A DNA stretch of 28,036 nt, taken from the NCBI GenBank assembly GCA_002698425.1, contig NZXU01000042.1, forward strand, positions 1-28,036, in the 5' to 3' direction. The notes below the pieces were generated by a model that made no database searches, was not told the origin of the DNA, and saw nothing but the letters and a program-made list of their open reading frames with translations. Numbering within the stretch: position 1 is the first letter of the stretch; each line of letters begins with the position of its first letter. This document shows positions 8,211 through 15,889 of this stretch, in pieces. The stretch comes from Ahrensia sp. (GTDB lineage Bacteria; Pseudomonadota; Alphaproteobacteria; Rhizobiales; Rhizobiaceae). Made by a program: the position numbers and the translations under genes.

Positions 8211-9107
8211 ATGTTAAAGAGATGGCTAATTGAAGTTCTAATCAAGCCACTTATCCGCGCTGAGGTGCCCGGTTGGGGTAGGTTGTACGCAAAATTTATA
8301 GGCTCATGGCAGAGCAATGAGTTTTGGAAAGGATCGCGTCCTAAAATAATCATCGACAAGCGCTGTGGCTATTATCGGGTTGCGAATATTTGCGAATGGG
8401 CCGATCGTAGCCTCTACTTTCTCGGGCGTTGGTATGATCTCGCCGCTTCACTCGCGGTAGAGAGCTTACTAAAAGATGGCCAGTCCGTTCTCGACATAGG
8501 CGCGAACTACGGCCACTTTACGCTCGCAGCGGCAAAAGCCGTAGGTCCAAACGGGAACGTCGTCTCTTTCGAACCTAATCCGAAGGCATATGCTCGCCTA
8601 CTGGTGCATCTGGATCTTAACAGACTGTCATGGGTAACTGCAAAGAATGCCGGCCTGTCTGATAGAGCGGGGCGAATGAAACTGAGTATTCCTCAGGTCA
8701 ACTCCGGTGAAGCCACTTTTGGCCTGACCAGATATGAAGATGTGTCTACAATCGACGTCCCGGTGTACACAGTGGACGAATTCCTAGGCGATAAAAAGTT
8801 CGATTTTATTAAGATCGATGTTGAAGGTTTTGAAATGCATGTGCTTCGCGGTGCGAAGCGCATCATAGAACGTGATCGCCCTTTAATCCTCACCGAGGTC
8901 GTGGGGCGTCACCTTGAGAGCGCTGGTCAGAATCCCGGCAATCTTTTGCAGTTTTTTGAAAGTCTGAATTATCAGGGCTACCGGATGGGTCTTAGAGGGG
9001 TCGGAGCCAAGCAGAGGCTCCATTTGGAGGAAAATACAGGAACTATTGAGCAAGATGGTGATTATATATGGGTTTGTAAAAGTAAAAAGTACTATTTAGA
9101 AAATTAG
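8211..9107 (+). CDS. FkbM-family SAM-dependent methyltransferase
   Basis: A 298-residue protein with the FkbM methyltransferase fold (PF05050). SAM-binding motif I is SVLDIGANYGHFTLAAA (92-108), the acidic end of strand 2 is FEPNP (120-124), and the family signature FIKIDVEGFEMHVLRGA lies near residue 200, followed by LILTEVVG. FkbM enzymes in polysaccharide clusters usually O-methylate a sugar of the repeat unit; that role is inferred from context. The start ATG at 8211 follows a purine-rich GAGGGAAGAG. About 90 N-terminal residues precede the Rossmann core. The C-terminus (GDYIWVCKSKKYYLEN) ends in A+T-rich DNA. No convincing terminator follows before the converging exosortase region. Confidence 0.9.
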   Translation: MLKRWLIEVLIKPLIRAEVPGWGRLYAKFIGSWQSNEFWKGSRPKIIIDKRCGYYRVANICEWADRSLYFLGRWYDLAASLAVESLLKDGQSVLDIGANYGHFTLAAAKAVGPNGNVVSFEPNPKAYARLLVHLDLNRLSWVTAKNAGLSDRAGRMKLSIPQVNSGEATFGLTRYEDVSTIDVPVYTVDEFLGDKKFDFIKIDVEGFEMHVLRGAKRIIERDRPLILTEVVGRHLESAGQNPGNLLQFFESLNYQGYRMGLRGVGAKQRLHLEENTGTIEQDGDYIWVCKSKKYYLEN

Positions 9108-9286
9108 ACCTGAGACCCGACTTCCTTCCAGCTTCGCGCGAAGTCCGTCAGTCTTGTGCGCTCAGCCCATTCGTTGGACCGCCAGAGGCTGGAATTTTCA
9201 GGAGGTATGCTCTGATCCCCGAAAACGGGACCACCATTGGACCATTTTTGATTGGAGTTTTCCGCGATAGTTGCACGCCTTGTCAT
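9104..9286 (-). CDS. Small unrecognised ORF downstream of exosortase
   Basis: A 60-codon minus-strand frame (start MTRRATIAENSNQKW, end RSWKEVGSQV) lies 128 bases after the exosortase stop and in the same direction; its stop overlaps the end of the FkbM gene. A G-rich stretch (GGGGGCTT) sits just before the ATG. The sequence is polar with no signal peptide, membrane segment or motif I recognise. It could be a small gene, a remnant of a mobile element or chance. Confidence 0.2.
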   Translation of the reverse strand: MTRRATIAENSNQKWSNGGPVFGDQSIPPENSSLWRSNEWAERTRLTDFARSWKEVGSQV

Positions 9287-9414
9287 AAGCCCCCGGCTTG
9301 CTAAATCTTCTCCTCGCCTCCAGCATAAGGCGAGACTTCATTAGACCCTTTCGTAGCGCCCCGCTTCAATGGAAACGATTGGCGGTAGCCAACCTGTTAT
9401 CTTCCGCCATCGAG
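9108..9414. other. Convergent gap between FkbM and exosortase genes
   Basis: This 307-base gap separates two convergent genes. Apart from the small frame at 9104-9286 I see no gene, no strong hairpin followed by T residues and no repeat. Confidence 0.4.
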
Positions 9415-11016
9415 TCAATTGCCTGGCAAATAGCGAGGCAACGTACCGATTACGCTTTGCAAACCGTCTTGAAGGCGGGCGTCGGCCGCCGTATCGCTTT
9501 CATTTGGCATGATTGGTGTTATCAGTCGGACCAACGCGCCATCTCCGCGCCCTTTGGTCAATTTGAGCCACGTCATTGTGACTTTGGACCACAGTGACGA
9601 AGGTGTCCTTTCGCCTTGCTGATCGTACCAGTAATACACAATCATGCGCTGCAGTCCTTTTTGGATGATGACACGGTTGAGCGAGAAGGGCTCGGCGCCA
9701 TCAAAGTTCTCAAGAACCCGTTTCCGGCGAAAATCGGATATCTCCCATCCACCACCGGGCAGGCAGATTGTTGGCGAATGGGTTCCACCTCTCGTCTGGT
9801 CCTTGTACCAAGCGACAAAGAATTCGACCGGGGCGACGGTGGAAGCTTTGGTGAGTGATGTAGAAATGTAATCGTCTGCCGCGAGTGTCTTCTCAACGCT
9901 TGATTCGAGGCGCTGCTGTGCGCCGACGTTCCAATCGCCAACCTCGGATGGAAAAAGTACAAAAGGTTGGCGGTCGACGATCTCAAGGGGGCGAGGGGGG
10001 ATTATCTGAGAGGCAGTGGCCGCGCCGCAGATCAGCAGAGTCGTTCCGATGAGCGCGGCAGAAGGCTGGATCAAACCGATGCGTTTCGCTTGCGGAAACA
10101 ACCCGTCGAATTCGAGATCGAGCGCTTCCATGAGCCCCATCTTGCTTGGATGGAGCAACAACATGATCCGAGCTAAGAGGAAGAGAAGGACGACGCAGGT
10201 AATGAATATCACCCAGCCTTCCAGGAAGTGCGTCAGTCCCTCGACATGTTCCAGCCCGGAGTTTTCGACGAAGACACCTATTATGGCGATACGCACCGAA
10301 TTCATAAGAACGGTGATCGGCGCGGCCGAGACTAGCAGAACGGCCTTGTGCCAAATCGGCCCACGATAGAGGACTGCAAAGATGTACGAGAAACTGAGTA
10401 TCGGAAACAAGTAGCGGAGGCCTGAGCACGCCTCCGCTACATGCAACTTGTAGACACCAAGATCGATGATATTGCCGTCGAGATAGACGGCTACGCCAAG
10501 GAGTTGAAGAAAATAGACGCCAAGTTGCGAGGAGATGCCCTGCAGATAGGTCGATAGCCCATAATAGAGAACCCCCGGCAGGGGAAGCATGTAGACGAGG
10601 TGCAGTACGCTAGGCCAGAATTGCCAGCCCTGCTTCCATCCAAACGATATCAGGATCAACGCCCCGACCCAAAGGATCATTGCATATGCGACGAAGTCGG
10701 AGACCTGAATTGCGCGACCGAAACCGCCAAACACTAATGCCGCAACTAGCAACAGGACTCCAGGCCAGCGACCGCTGACGGGGCCGGTCCAAATTGGGAC
10801 ATCTTTAAGATGCCGGAGGAAAAGGAACGCCGACAAGATAGGGATCAGAGGGCCATGGCTATATTCTGGCGTTGACCAAGCATCCAATAGCGCATCGATA
10901 CCTGGTAAAAAGTAGATGGCTGAAGCGACCGAAGCGACGAGGAACCAAACGACCCCCCACGTTTGAAAGGAAGACGAACTGAGTTGTGTCTTCTCATATG
11001 TATTCGCGAGTGACAC
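9415..11016 (-). CDS. xrtD: Exosortase fused to EpsI, XrtD-like (VPLPA-CTERM type)
   Basis: A 533-residue fusion. The N-terminal part (about 20-290) is an 8-helix exosortase/EpsH membrane peptidase-transpeptidase; the rest (about 310-533) is an EpsI domain. Exosortase landmarks: PEYSHGPLIPI (50-60), catalytic Cys197 in EACSGLRYLFP, Arg242 in VLMNSVRIAIIG and His263 in LTHFLEGW. The EpsI part has HSPTICLPGGGWEI. The EpsI fusion and the sequence around the Cys and Arg resemble XrtD, specific for VPLPA-CTERM substrates; this subtype is from memory and not verified. Exosortases cleave secreted proteins at C-terminal sorting signals and usually lie in exopolysaccharide clusters. No protein with such a C-terminal tail is complete inside this window. 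It is divergent from the GT2 at 11452, sharing a 435-base region. Confidence 0.9.
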   Translation of the reverse strand: MSLANTYEKTQLSSSSFQTWGVVWFLVASVASAIYFLPGIDALLDAWSTPEYSHGPLIPILSAFLFLRHLKDVPIWTGPVSGRWPGVLLLVAALVFGGFGRAIQVSDFVAYAMILWVGALILISFGWKQGWQFWPSVLHLVYMLPLPGVLYYGLSTYLQGISSQLGVYFLQLLGVAVYLDGNIIDLGVYKLHVAEACSGLRYLFPILSFSYIFAVLYRGPIWHKAVLLVSAAPITVLMNSVRIAIIGVFVENSGLEHVEGLTHFLEGWVIFITCVVLLFLLARIMLLLHPSKMGLMEALDLEFDGLFPQAKRIGLIQPSAALIGTTLLICGAATASQIIPPRPLEIVDRQPFVLFPSEVGDWNVGAQQRLESSVEKTLAADDYISTSLTKASTVAPVEFFVAWYKDQTRGGTHSPTICLPGGGWEISDFRRKRVLENFDGAEPFSLNRVIIQKGLQRMIVYYWYDQQGERTPSSLWSKVTMTWLKLTKGRGDGALVRLITPIMPNESDTAADARLQDGLQSVIGTLPRYLPGN

Positions 11017-11451
11017 CGCGTTAACCCCTAAAATTCAACATTTCTTAGGTCGTTTATCGTTTCGTACCCTCGAAAATTCCCGGGCAATTCATTGTAATTT
11101 ACGGTGGGCCAGACGCTTACTCAAGCCGAAAGAGAGCCGTAGCGCTATTAATGTTAACCGGACCAATCGATTGACGATGCCAGGCACGCCGTTTGATGTT
11201 AGTGATCTGATAACCACAATCGTGTGCCGCCCTTGCGTGCTCCACCCGCGTGCATAAGCCAAAAAACCGTGCGTTAATCCATCAACTAGCAGCAGAGAAA
11301 ATTTTAACGGTAGTCCAAAATTTCAACTGGGGATCTCTTAGTCAGAGGGTAGGTATATCGGTATATTATTTCCATGTACACGGTCTGGGATGCCTGCCTC
11401 TGGACTTGCCGCAAAGTTCTCCAGCCTTGTCGAAAACACTAAAACAAGCGC
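11017..11451. other. Divergent intergenic region between exosortase and GT2 genes
   Basis: These 435 bases should hold promoters for both directions. TTGACG at 11171-11176 on the plus strand lacks a good -10 box at 17 bases. A TATATT-like sequence near 11360 has no good -35. An 82-codon plus frame (11250-11498) overlaps the GT2 start and looks spurious. No regulatory site is supported with confidence. Confidence 0.4.
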
Positions 11452-12420
11452 ATGACCATGCAGCATTCCCAGTACCTATTAATAACGCCCTGTCGTAATG
11501 AAGCGGTATATATGAAGAGGACGCTTGAGAGCGTTCTGCGTCAGACGGTTCTTCCCCATTTGTGGATTATTGTCGATGATGGTTCAACAGATGCAACACC
11601 CCAGATTCTCAGTGACTATGCTGCACGCTACGACTGGATTCGCGTTGTCACGAAACCGGACCGCGGCGCACGCGCCGTAGGGCCGGGGGTGGTCGAAGCT
11701 TTTTACTATGGTCTTGAGCGGACAAATATCGATGAATTCGAGTATATCTGTAAGCTCGACCTTGATCTTGATCTTCCGCCCGGATATTTCGCCGGACTCA
11801 TAGAGCGGATGCAGAACAATCCCAGAATCGGAAATTGTAGTGGGAAGCCCTATTTTCGATCTGTTTCTGGCGCGTTGGTCAGTGAAAAGATCGGCGATGA
11901 AATGTCGGTCGGGATGACCAAGTTTTACCGCGTATCATGCTTCAAGGACATCGGCGGCTTCGTTCGCGAAGTAATGTGGGACGCTATTGATTGCCACAAG
12001 TCGCGGCAACTCGGTTGGATAGCGTGCAGTTGGGATGCCCCTGAACTGCGTTTCGAGCATCTGCGTCCCATGGGGTCGAGCCAAACAGGAATTTTGACCG
12101 GACGCATGCGCCACGGATACGGACAGTATTATATGCGAAGCGACTTCGTGTATTTCACAGCGACCTGTGTTTATAGGCTCGTTCATCCACCGTATTTGAT
12201 CGGGGGGGTGGCCACTTGGTGGGGCTACGTCAGAGCTTGGTTGCGCGGCGCGGCGCAGCACGATGATCGCGAATTATGCGGCTTTATCCGCCGATACCAG
12301 AGGCGCGCATTGCGGGTGGGTAAGCGCCGAGCAGTCGCAGAAATCGACATGGCGCATGCCTCGAAGTGGAAAGGTTCTCAGCAATCAGACCGGCATCAAG
12401 GGGGTGAGTTCGACGAATAG
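11452..12420 (+). CDS. GT2-family glycosyltransferase
   Basis: A 322-residue GT-A fold glycosyltransferase (Glycos_transf_2). The nucleotide-sugar site begins LLITPCRNEAVYM (9-21), with VDDGSTD at 41-47 and a metal-binding acidic cluster at D103/D105/D107 in KLDLDLDLPPGYF. The substrate-side region includes GGFVREVMWDAIDC. There is no long hydrophobic tail, so it is a soluble or peripheral enzyme adding a sugar to the lipid-linked intermediate. The ATG at 11452 is used; a second ATG two codons later (11458) is equally possible. The stop is 7 bases before the next start, indicating an operon with the following GT4, Gfo/Idh and TIM-barrel genes. Confidence 0.9.
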   Translation: MTMQHSQYLLITPCRNEAVYMKRTLESVLRQTVLPHLWIIVDDGSTDATPQILSDYAARYDWIRVVTKPDRGARAVGPGVVEAFYYGLERTNIDEFEYICKLDLDLDLPPGYFAGLIERMQNNPRIGNCSGKPYFRSVSGALVSEKIGDEMSVGMTKFYRVSCFKDIGGFVREVMWDAIDCHKSRQLGWIACSWDAPELRFEHLRPMGSSQTGILTGRMRHGYGQYYMRSDFVYFTATCVYRLVHPPYLIGGVATWWGYVRAWLRGAAQHDDRELCGFIRRYQRRALRVGKRRAVAEIDMAHASKWKGSQQSDRHQGGEFDE

Positions 12421-12427
12421 ATTGTCG

Positions 12428-13699
12428 ATGCTCAATAGGTTTATGTCGAAAACAGCCTCTTCAGCGCAATTGCAGGGTCCAGTGGCCTATCTCGCCAGCG
12501 AATATCCGAAGGTCTCCCACACGTTTATTCTGCGCGAGATCGCGTCGGTGCGGCGTCAGGGGGTCGACGTGTTGACCTGTACGGTGCGTCGCGCTGGGAC
12601 CAAGGATGTGGTCGGCGCTGATCAGCAAGCTGAAGCTGACTGCACCTTTGCTGTTCTTGAAGCGGCCAGGAAGGCGCCGCTTAAGGTCCCCGTCGCTCAT
12701 CTCGGGGCGTTTGCCCGTTCGCCGCGTCGCTGGTTCCAGGCTCTGGTATTGGCTTGGAAAACCCGCCCGCCGGGGCTGAAGGCAGGGCTGTGGCAGTTCT
12801 TCTATTTTGTCGAGGCCGGCATCCTTGCCGACTACTTGCATCGCAAGAAGGTCGTCCATCTGCATAACCATTTTGCCAATTCGGGATGTTCGGTCGCTCT
12901 GCTTACTAGCGTGATGTCCGGTATCCCATACAGTTTCACATTGCATGGCCCTACGGTGTTCTTCCAACCGAAGTGGTGGCGCATCGACGCAAAGGTCGCC
13001 GGCGCGCGCTTCGTTGCTTGCATCAGTCATTTTGCCCGCAGCCAGGCGATGCTGTTTTCCGACGAAGCCCACTGGAACAAGCTAAAGATCGTCCATTGCG
13101 GCATCCGGCTGGAGGACTATGGCAACACACGAGTCGGATCTTTCTCCAAGCGTGTGCTGTTTGTCGGCCGGCTTGATGCGGTCAAGGGCATGCCGCTTCT
13201 GATCGACGCATTCGCGGCGGTTCTCGATACCCATCCCGATGCGCAGCTGACCATCATTGGAGACGGTCCGGCGCGCGCGAAACTGGAAGAGCGCGCCAAG
13301 ACACTTGGTAAGACCGTAACTTTTCTCGGCTATCAACCACAGGAGGAAGTGGCGCGATTGCTCGGAGAGATGGACATGCTTGTCTTGCCGAGTTTCGCCG
13401 AAGGGGTACCCGTCGTGTTGATGGAAGCAATGGCGAGCCGTTTGCCCGTTATCGCCAGCCGTGTTGCGGGCATTCCGGAACTGGTCGAAGACGGCGTGTC
13501 GGGTTTTCTCGTGCCGCCCGGTGATCTCGAATCGCTGACGGCGCGCCTCGAAGAACTGCTCGGCGACCCGGCGTTGTGCGCGAAGATGGGGGAGGCGGGC
13601 AGGGCGATGGTCGAGGCAGAGTTCGATATTGAGCGGGAGGCGGCACGTCTGGTCGAGCTTTACGGCGCGAAAGACGTTTCGGAAAAAGCGGTGCGATGA
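12428..13699 (+). CDS. GT4-family glycosyltransferase
   Basis: A 423-residue GT-B glycosyltransferase. The N-terminal acceptor domain has VAYLASEYPKVSHTFILREI (about 19-38) and HLHNHFANSG. The Glycos_transf_1 domain has VLFVGRLDAVKGMPLLIDAF, LTIIGDGPARAKLEE and the E-x7-E motif in AEGVPVVLMEAMASRLPVIA, followed by GIPELVEDGVSGFLVPPGD. The VSHTFILREI opening is typical of colanic-acid-type GT4 enzymes, which fits an exopolysaccharide role. The frame is open from 12263, but that part overlaps the preceding gene and lacks family similarity. ATG 12428 or ATG 12443 (after a TAGG) are the plausible starts. Bases here are visibly more G+C-rich than in the preceding gene. Confidence 0.9.
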   Translation: MLNRFMSKTASSAQLQGPVAYLASEYPKVSHTFILREIASVRRQGVDVLTCTVRRAGTKDVVGADQQAEADCTFAVLEAARKAPLKVPVAHLGAFARSPRRWFQALVLAWKTRPPGLKAGLWQFFYFVEAGILADYLHRKKVVHLHNHFANSGCSVALLTSVMSGIPYSFTLHGPTVFFQPKWWRIDAKVAGARFVACISHFARSQAMLFSDEAHWNKLKIVHCGIRLEDYGNTRVGSFSKRVLFVGRLDAVKGMPLLIDAFAAVLDTHPDAQLTIIGDGPARAKLEERAKTLGKTVTFLGYQPQEEVARLLGEMDMLVLPSFAEGVPVVLMEAMASRLPVIASRVAGIPELVEDGVSGFLVPPGDLESLTARLEELLGDPALCAKMGEAGRAMVEAEFDIEREAARLVELYGAKDVSEKAVR

Positions 13700-13793
13700 A
13701 TTCACGAAGACACAACTTGCAGTCTACGCTGCCGGCTTGGATTGCCGTCGTCTGGTACCCGCGTGAAATTGGCGAGAGGTTCAGGGACTACAA

Positions 13794-14891
13794 ATGACGA
13801 ACAAGGTAAGGGTCGCGGTTGTAGGACTGGGCAAGATGGGGCTCAGTCATTTCGCGATGGTCAATGCACATCCTGATACGGAGACGCTGGCCTGCGACGG
13901 TTCGGGCTTTCTGGTCGACGCACTGGGCAGGAACATCACAACGCCGATATACAAGGACTATCAGGCTCTTCTGGACAAAGAGCAACTTGACGCGGTGGTC
14001 ATTGCCACGCCGTCGCGCCTGCACGCACCGATGGTGCGCACCGCCCTTGAGCGCAACATCCACGTTTTCTGCGAAAAGCCTTTCTGCCTGGATTGGCAGG
14101 ATAGCATTGCGCTGACTGATCTCGCCGCGAGTAAAGACCGTGTGGCTCAGGTGGGCTATCATTATCGTTATGTCGGCGCATTTCGCGAAATGAAGCGAAT
14201 TATCGAGACGGGCGCGCTCGGCAAGATCACTCACGTGCTTGCCGAAGCATACGGGCCGGTCGTACTGCGCGCCAAGCGCGCGACATGGCGTACCCAGAAA
14301 CAGGAAGGGGGCGGCTGCCTTTACGATTACGCCGCGCATCCTCTCAACCTTCTGAATTGGTATTTTGGCGCGCCCGATCAGGTTGCCGGATCGGTGCTGG
14401 GACAGGTCTTTTCCGAAGGCACCGACGATGAGGTGTTTTCGACACTGCGCTGGAATGATGGGCCAACTGCCCAACTGTCAGTGAATTGGTCGGACGAGAG
14501 CCATCGAAAGATGTCCACCAAGATCGCGATGATCGGCACCAATGGCCGGCTTTATTCCGACCGGCAGGAATGCCAGCTTTACCTGCGCGAACCCCATGAC
14601 GGGCTGCCGGGCTACGCGCCGGGCTGGACAGTCAAATACACCACCGAACTGACCGATGAGGTCTGGTTCTATCTTCGCGGTGAGGAATATTCCGCCCAGC
14701 TCGCCGATTTCATCGAGGCTGTGCGTGATGGCGGGACAGCTGCGACCGAGAACTCCTTCGCTTCGGCGACCGCAACCGACCGCACGCTGGCGATGATTAT
14801 CGAGAATGCGGAAACAGGGCAGGCCGTCGGCGAGGCGGGGGCGCGTGCTGCCCAGGCGCCCAGAAAACGCGGCTGGTTGCGGCGCGGGTGA
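13794..14891 (+). CDS. Gfo/Idh/MocA-family sugar dehydrogenase
   Basis: A 365-residue NAD(P)-dependent oxidoreductase. The Rossmann domain starts VRVAVVGLGKMGLSHF (5-20, G11-x-G13-x2-G16), and the family signature VFCEKPFCL has E94-K95-P96. The C-terminal domain has GGGCLYDYAAHPLNLLNWYFG, carrying the usual Asp/His catalytic region. Such enzymes oxidise or reduce a sugar ring carbon, often of nucleotide sugars in polysaccharide clusters. AGGGA at 13783-13787 is well spaced before the ATG. The C-terminus is Arg/Lys-rich. The stop lies 8 bases before the TIM-barrel-like gene, so the two are probably a functional pair. The substrate is unknown. Confidence 0.92.
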   Translation: MTNKVRVAVVGLGKMGLSHFAMVNAHPDTETLACDGSGFLVDALGRNITTPIYKDYQALLDKEQLDAVVIATPSRLHAPMVRTALERNIHVFCEKPFCLDWQDSIALTDLAASKDRVAQVGYHYRYVGAFREMKRIIETGALGKITHVLAEAYGPVVLRAKRATWRTQKQEGGGCLYDYAAHPLNLLNWYFGAPDQVAGSVLGQVFSEGTDDEVFSTLRWNDGPTAQLSVNWSDESHRKMSTKIAMIGTNGRLYSDRQECQLYLREPHDGLPGYAPGWTVKYTTELTDEVWFYLRGEEYSAQLADFIEAVRDGGTAATENSFASATATDRTLAMIIENAETGQAVGEAGARAAQAPRKRGWLRRG

Positions 14892-14899
14892 GGACATAG

Positions 14900-15790
14900 A
14901 TGATGGAAAAGCTTCTCTTCGGCGACAATCAGTTCTTCGGCATCAACCACATGTCGGAGGAAAAGGCTCGCGCGCAATCGATGCGCTTCCAACGGCTCGA
15001 CGCGATCATGGACGTATTGGATGTGGCCTATGACGAGGGCATCCGCACATTCATGTGCACCACTCACGACCGCATCGCCGGCGTTGCCGACAGGGTGCGT
15101 GAGAACCTCGCCCGGTATGGCGACTTCCAGTTTTATCCCTGTATGCCCTATGCCCACAAATATGCAAATGCGTTGACCGAATATGGCATGGTCGGCGCAT
15201 TGAAGCATTTCATGCCCGACGATGGCCTCTTCGCAACGGCGATGGCGGGTAGCCGGGCGCTTGCCACGAAAGAGGTTGACGGTATCGCCAAGGTGCTGAT
15301 CGACATGGAGATGAAGATGTTCAGGGGAACGAAGGCACCTGTCGTTTTCGTCCAAAACGTCTTCACCGATCTGCTGCTCGGAATGGGCTTCACCCGCGCT
15401 TTCCGCGTTTTCCATGATCACATCGTGGAAAAGTACAAGGCCCAACCCGCTTATATCACAATGAACATGCCGATGCTGTTGGACGCGCTGGAGAAAGAAG
15501 GGATCGAGCGGCCGATCATTTGCTCCAACATCAACAAGATCGGTTTCCGCATGTCCGGCGGTTTCGATGCTTATCTCGATGCCTTGAAATCAGGCCGGGT
15601 GAGGGCCATCGCGATGTCCGTCTACGCGTCGGGCGCCATTCCTCCCGATGAAGCGATTCACTGGATTTCGGAACTGCCGGGCGTCGAAGCGATTGTCTTC
15701 GGCGCGTCTTCGGCGGGGAATATTCGTGGCACCAAAGCGCTGGTGGACAGGTATATGGTTCGCGACCATGCCGCGCCACCTGATCACTAA
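14900..15790 (+). CDS. TIM-barrel-like protein of unknown function, partner of Gfo/Idh dehydrogenase
   Basis: A 296-residue soluble protein starting MMEKLLFGDNQFFGINHMSE; the ATG-ATG pair at 14900/14903 follows GTGAGGA. I do not recognise a named family with certainty. The alternating beta-alpha pattern, strands such as RTFMCTTHD and AYITMNMPM, and the end VEAIVFGASSAGNIRGT resemble an aldo/keto-reductase-like TIM barrel: that last segment is similar to the phosphate-binding end of AKR barrels. The canonical AKR Asp-Tyr-Lys-His set is not clearly present, so it may be a lyase, isomerase or non-catalytic relative. Being next to the dehydrogenase suggests a shared sugar substrate. Confidence 0.6.
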   Translation: MMEKLLFGDNQFFGINHMSEEKARAQSMRFQRLDAIMDVLDVAYDEGIRTFMCTTHDRIAGVADRVRENLARYGDFQFYPCMPYAHKYANALTEYGMVGALKHFMPDDGLFATAMAGSRALATKEVDGIAKVLIDMEMKMFRGTKAPVVFVQNVFTDLLLGMGFTRAFRVFHDHIVEKYKAQPAYITMNMPMLLDALEKEGIERPIICSNINKIGFRMSGGFDAYLDALKSGRVRAIAMSVYASGAIPPDEAIHWISELPGVEAIVFGASSAGNIRGTKALVDRYMVRDHAAPPDH

Positions 15791-15889
15791 GCCGCCGGCC
15801 AAGGACATCATCGTGCAGGTGCGACTTGTATTTAGGAACGACCGCGTCGCACCGGATTTACGAAGTGCTGGCTGGGGAGTGCGTAGCTG

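Noticed and set aside
11250..11498. 82-codon plus-strand ORF before the GT2 gene
   Set aside because: It overlaps the GT2 start in another frame, lacks a ribosome-binding site and has no recognisable feature.
12461..13072. 203-codon minus-strand frame opposite the GT4 gene
   Set aside because: Antisense shadow of a strong GT4 gene with full domain evidence on the plus strand.
13788..14474. 228-codon minus-strand frame opposite the Gfo/Idh gene
   Set aside because: Antisense to a gene with intact Rossmann and EKP motifs; no family features of its own.
14669..15445. 258-codon minus-strand frame, rich in His
   Set aside because: Shadow frame spanning two co-directional genes; the His-rich character comes from antisense codons.
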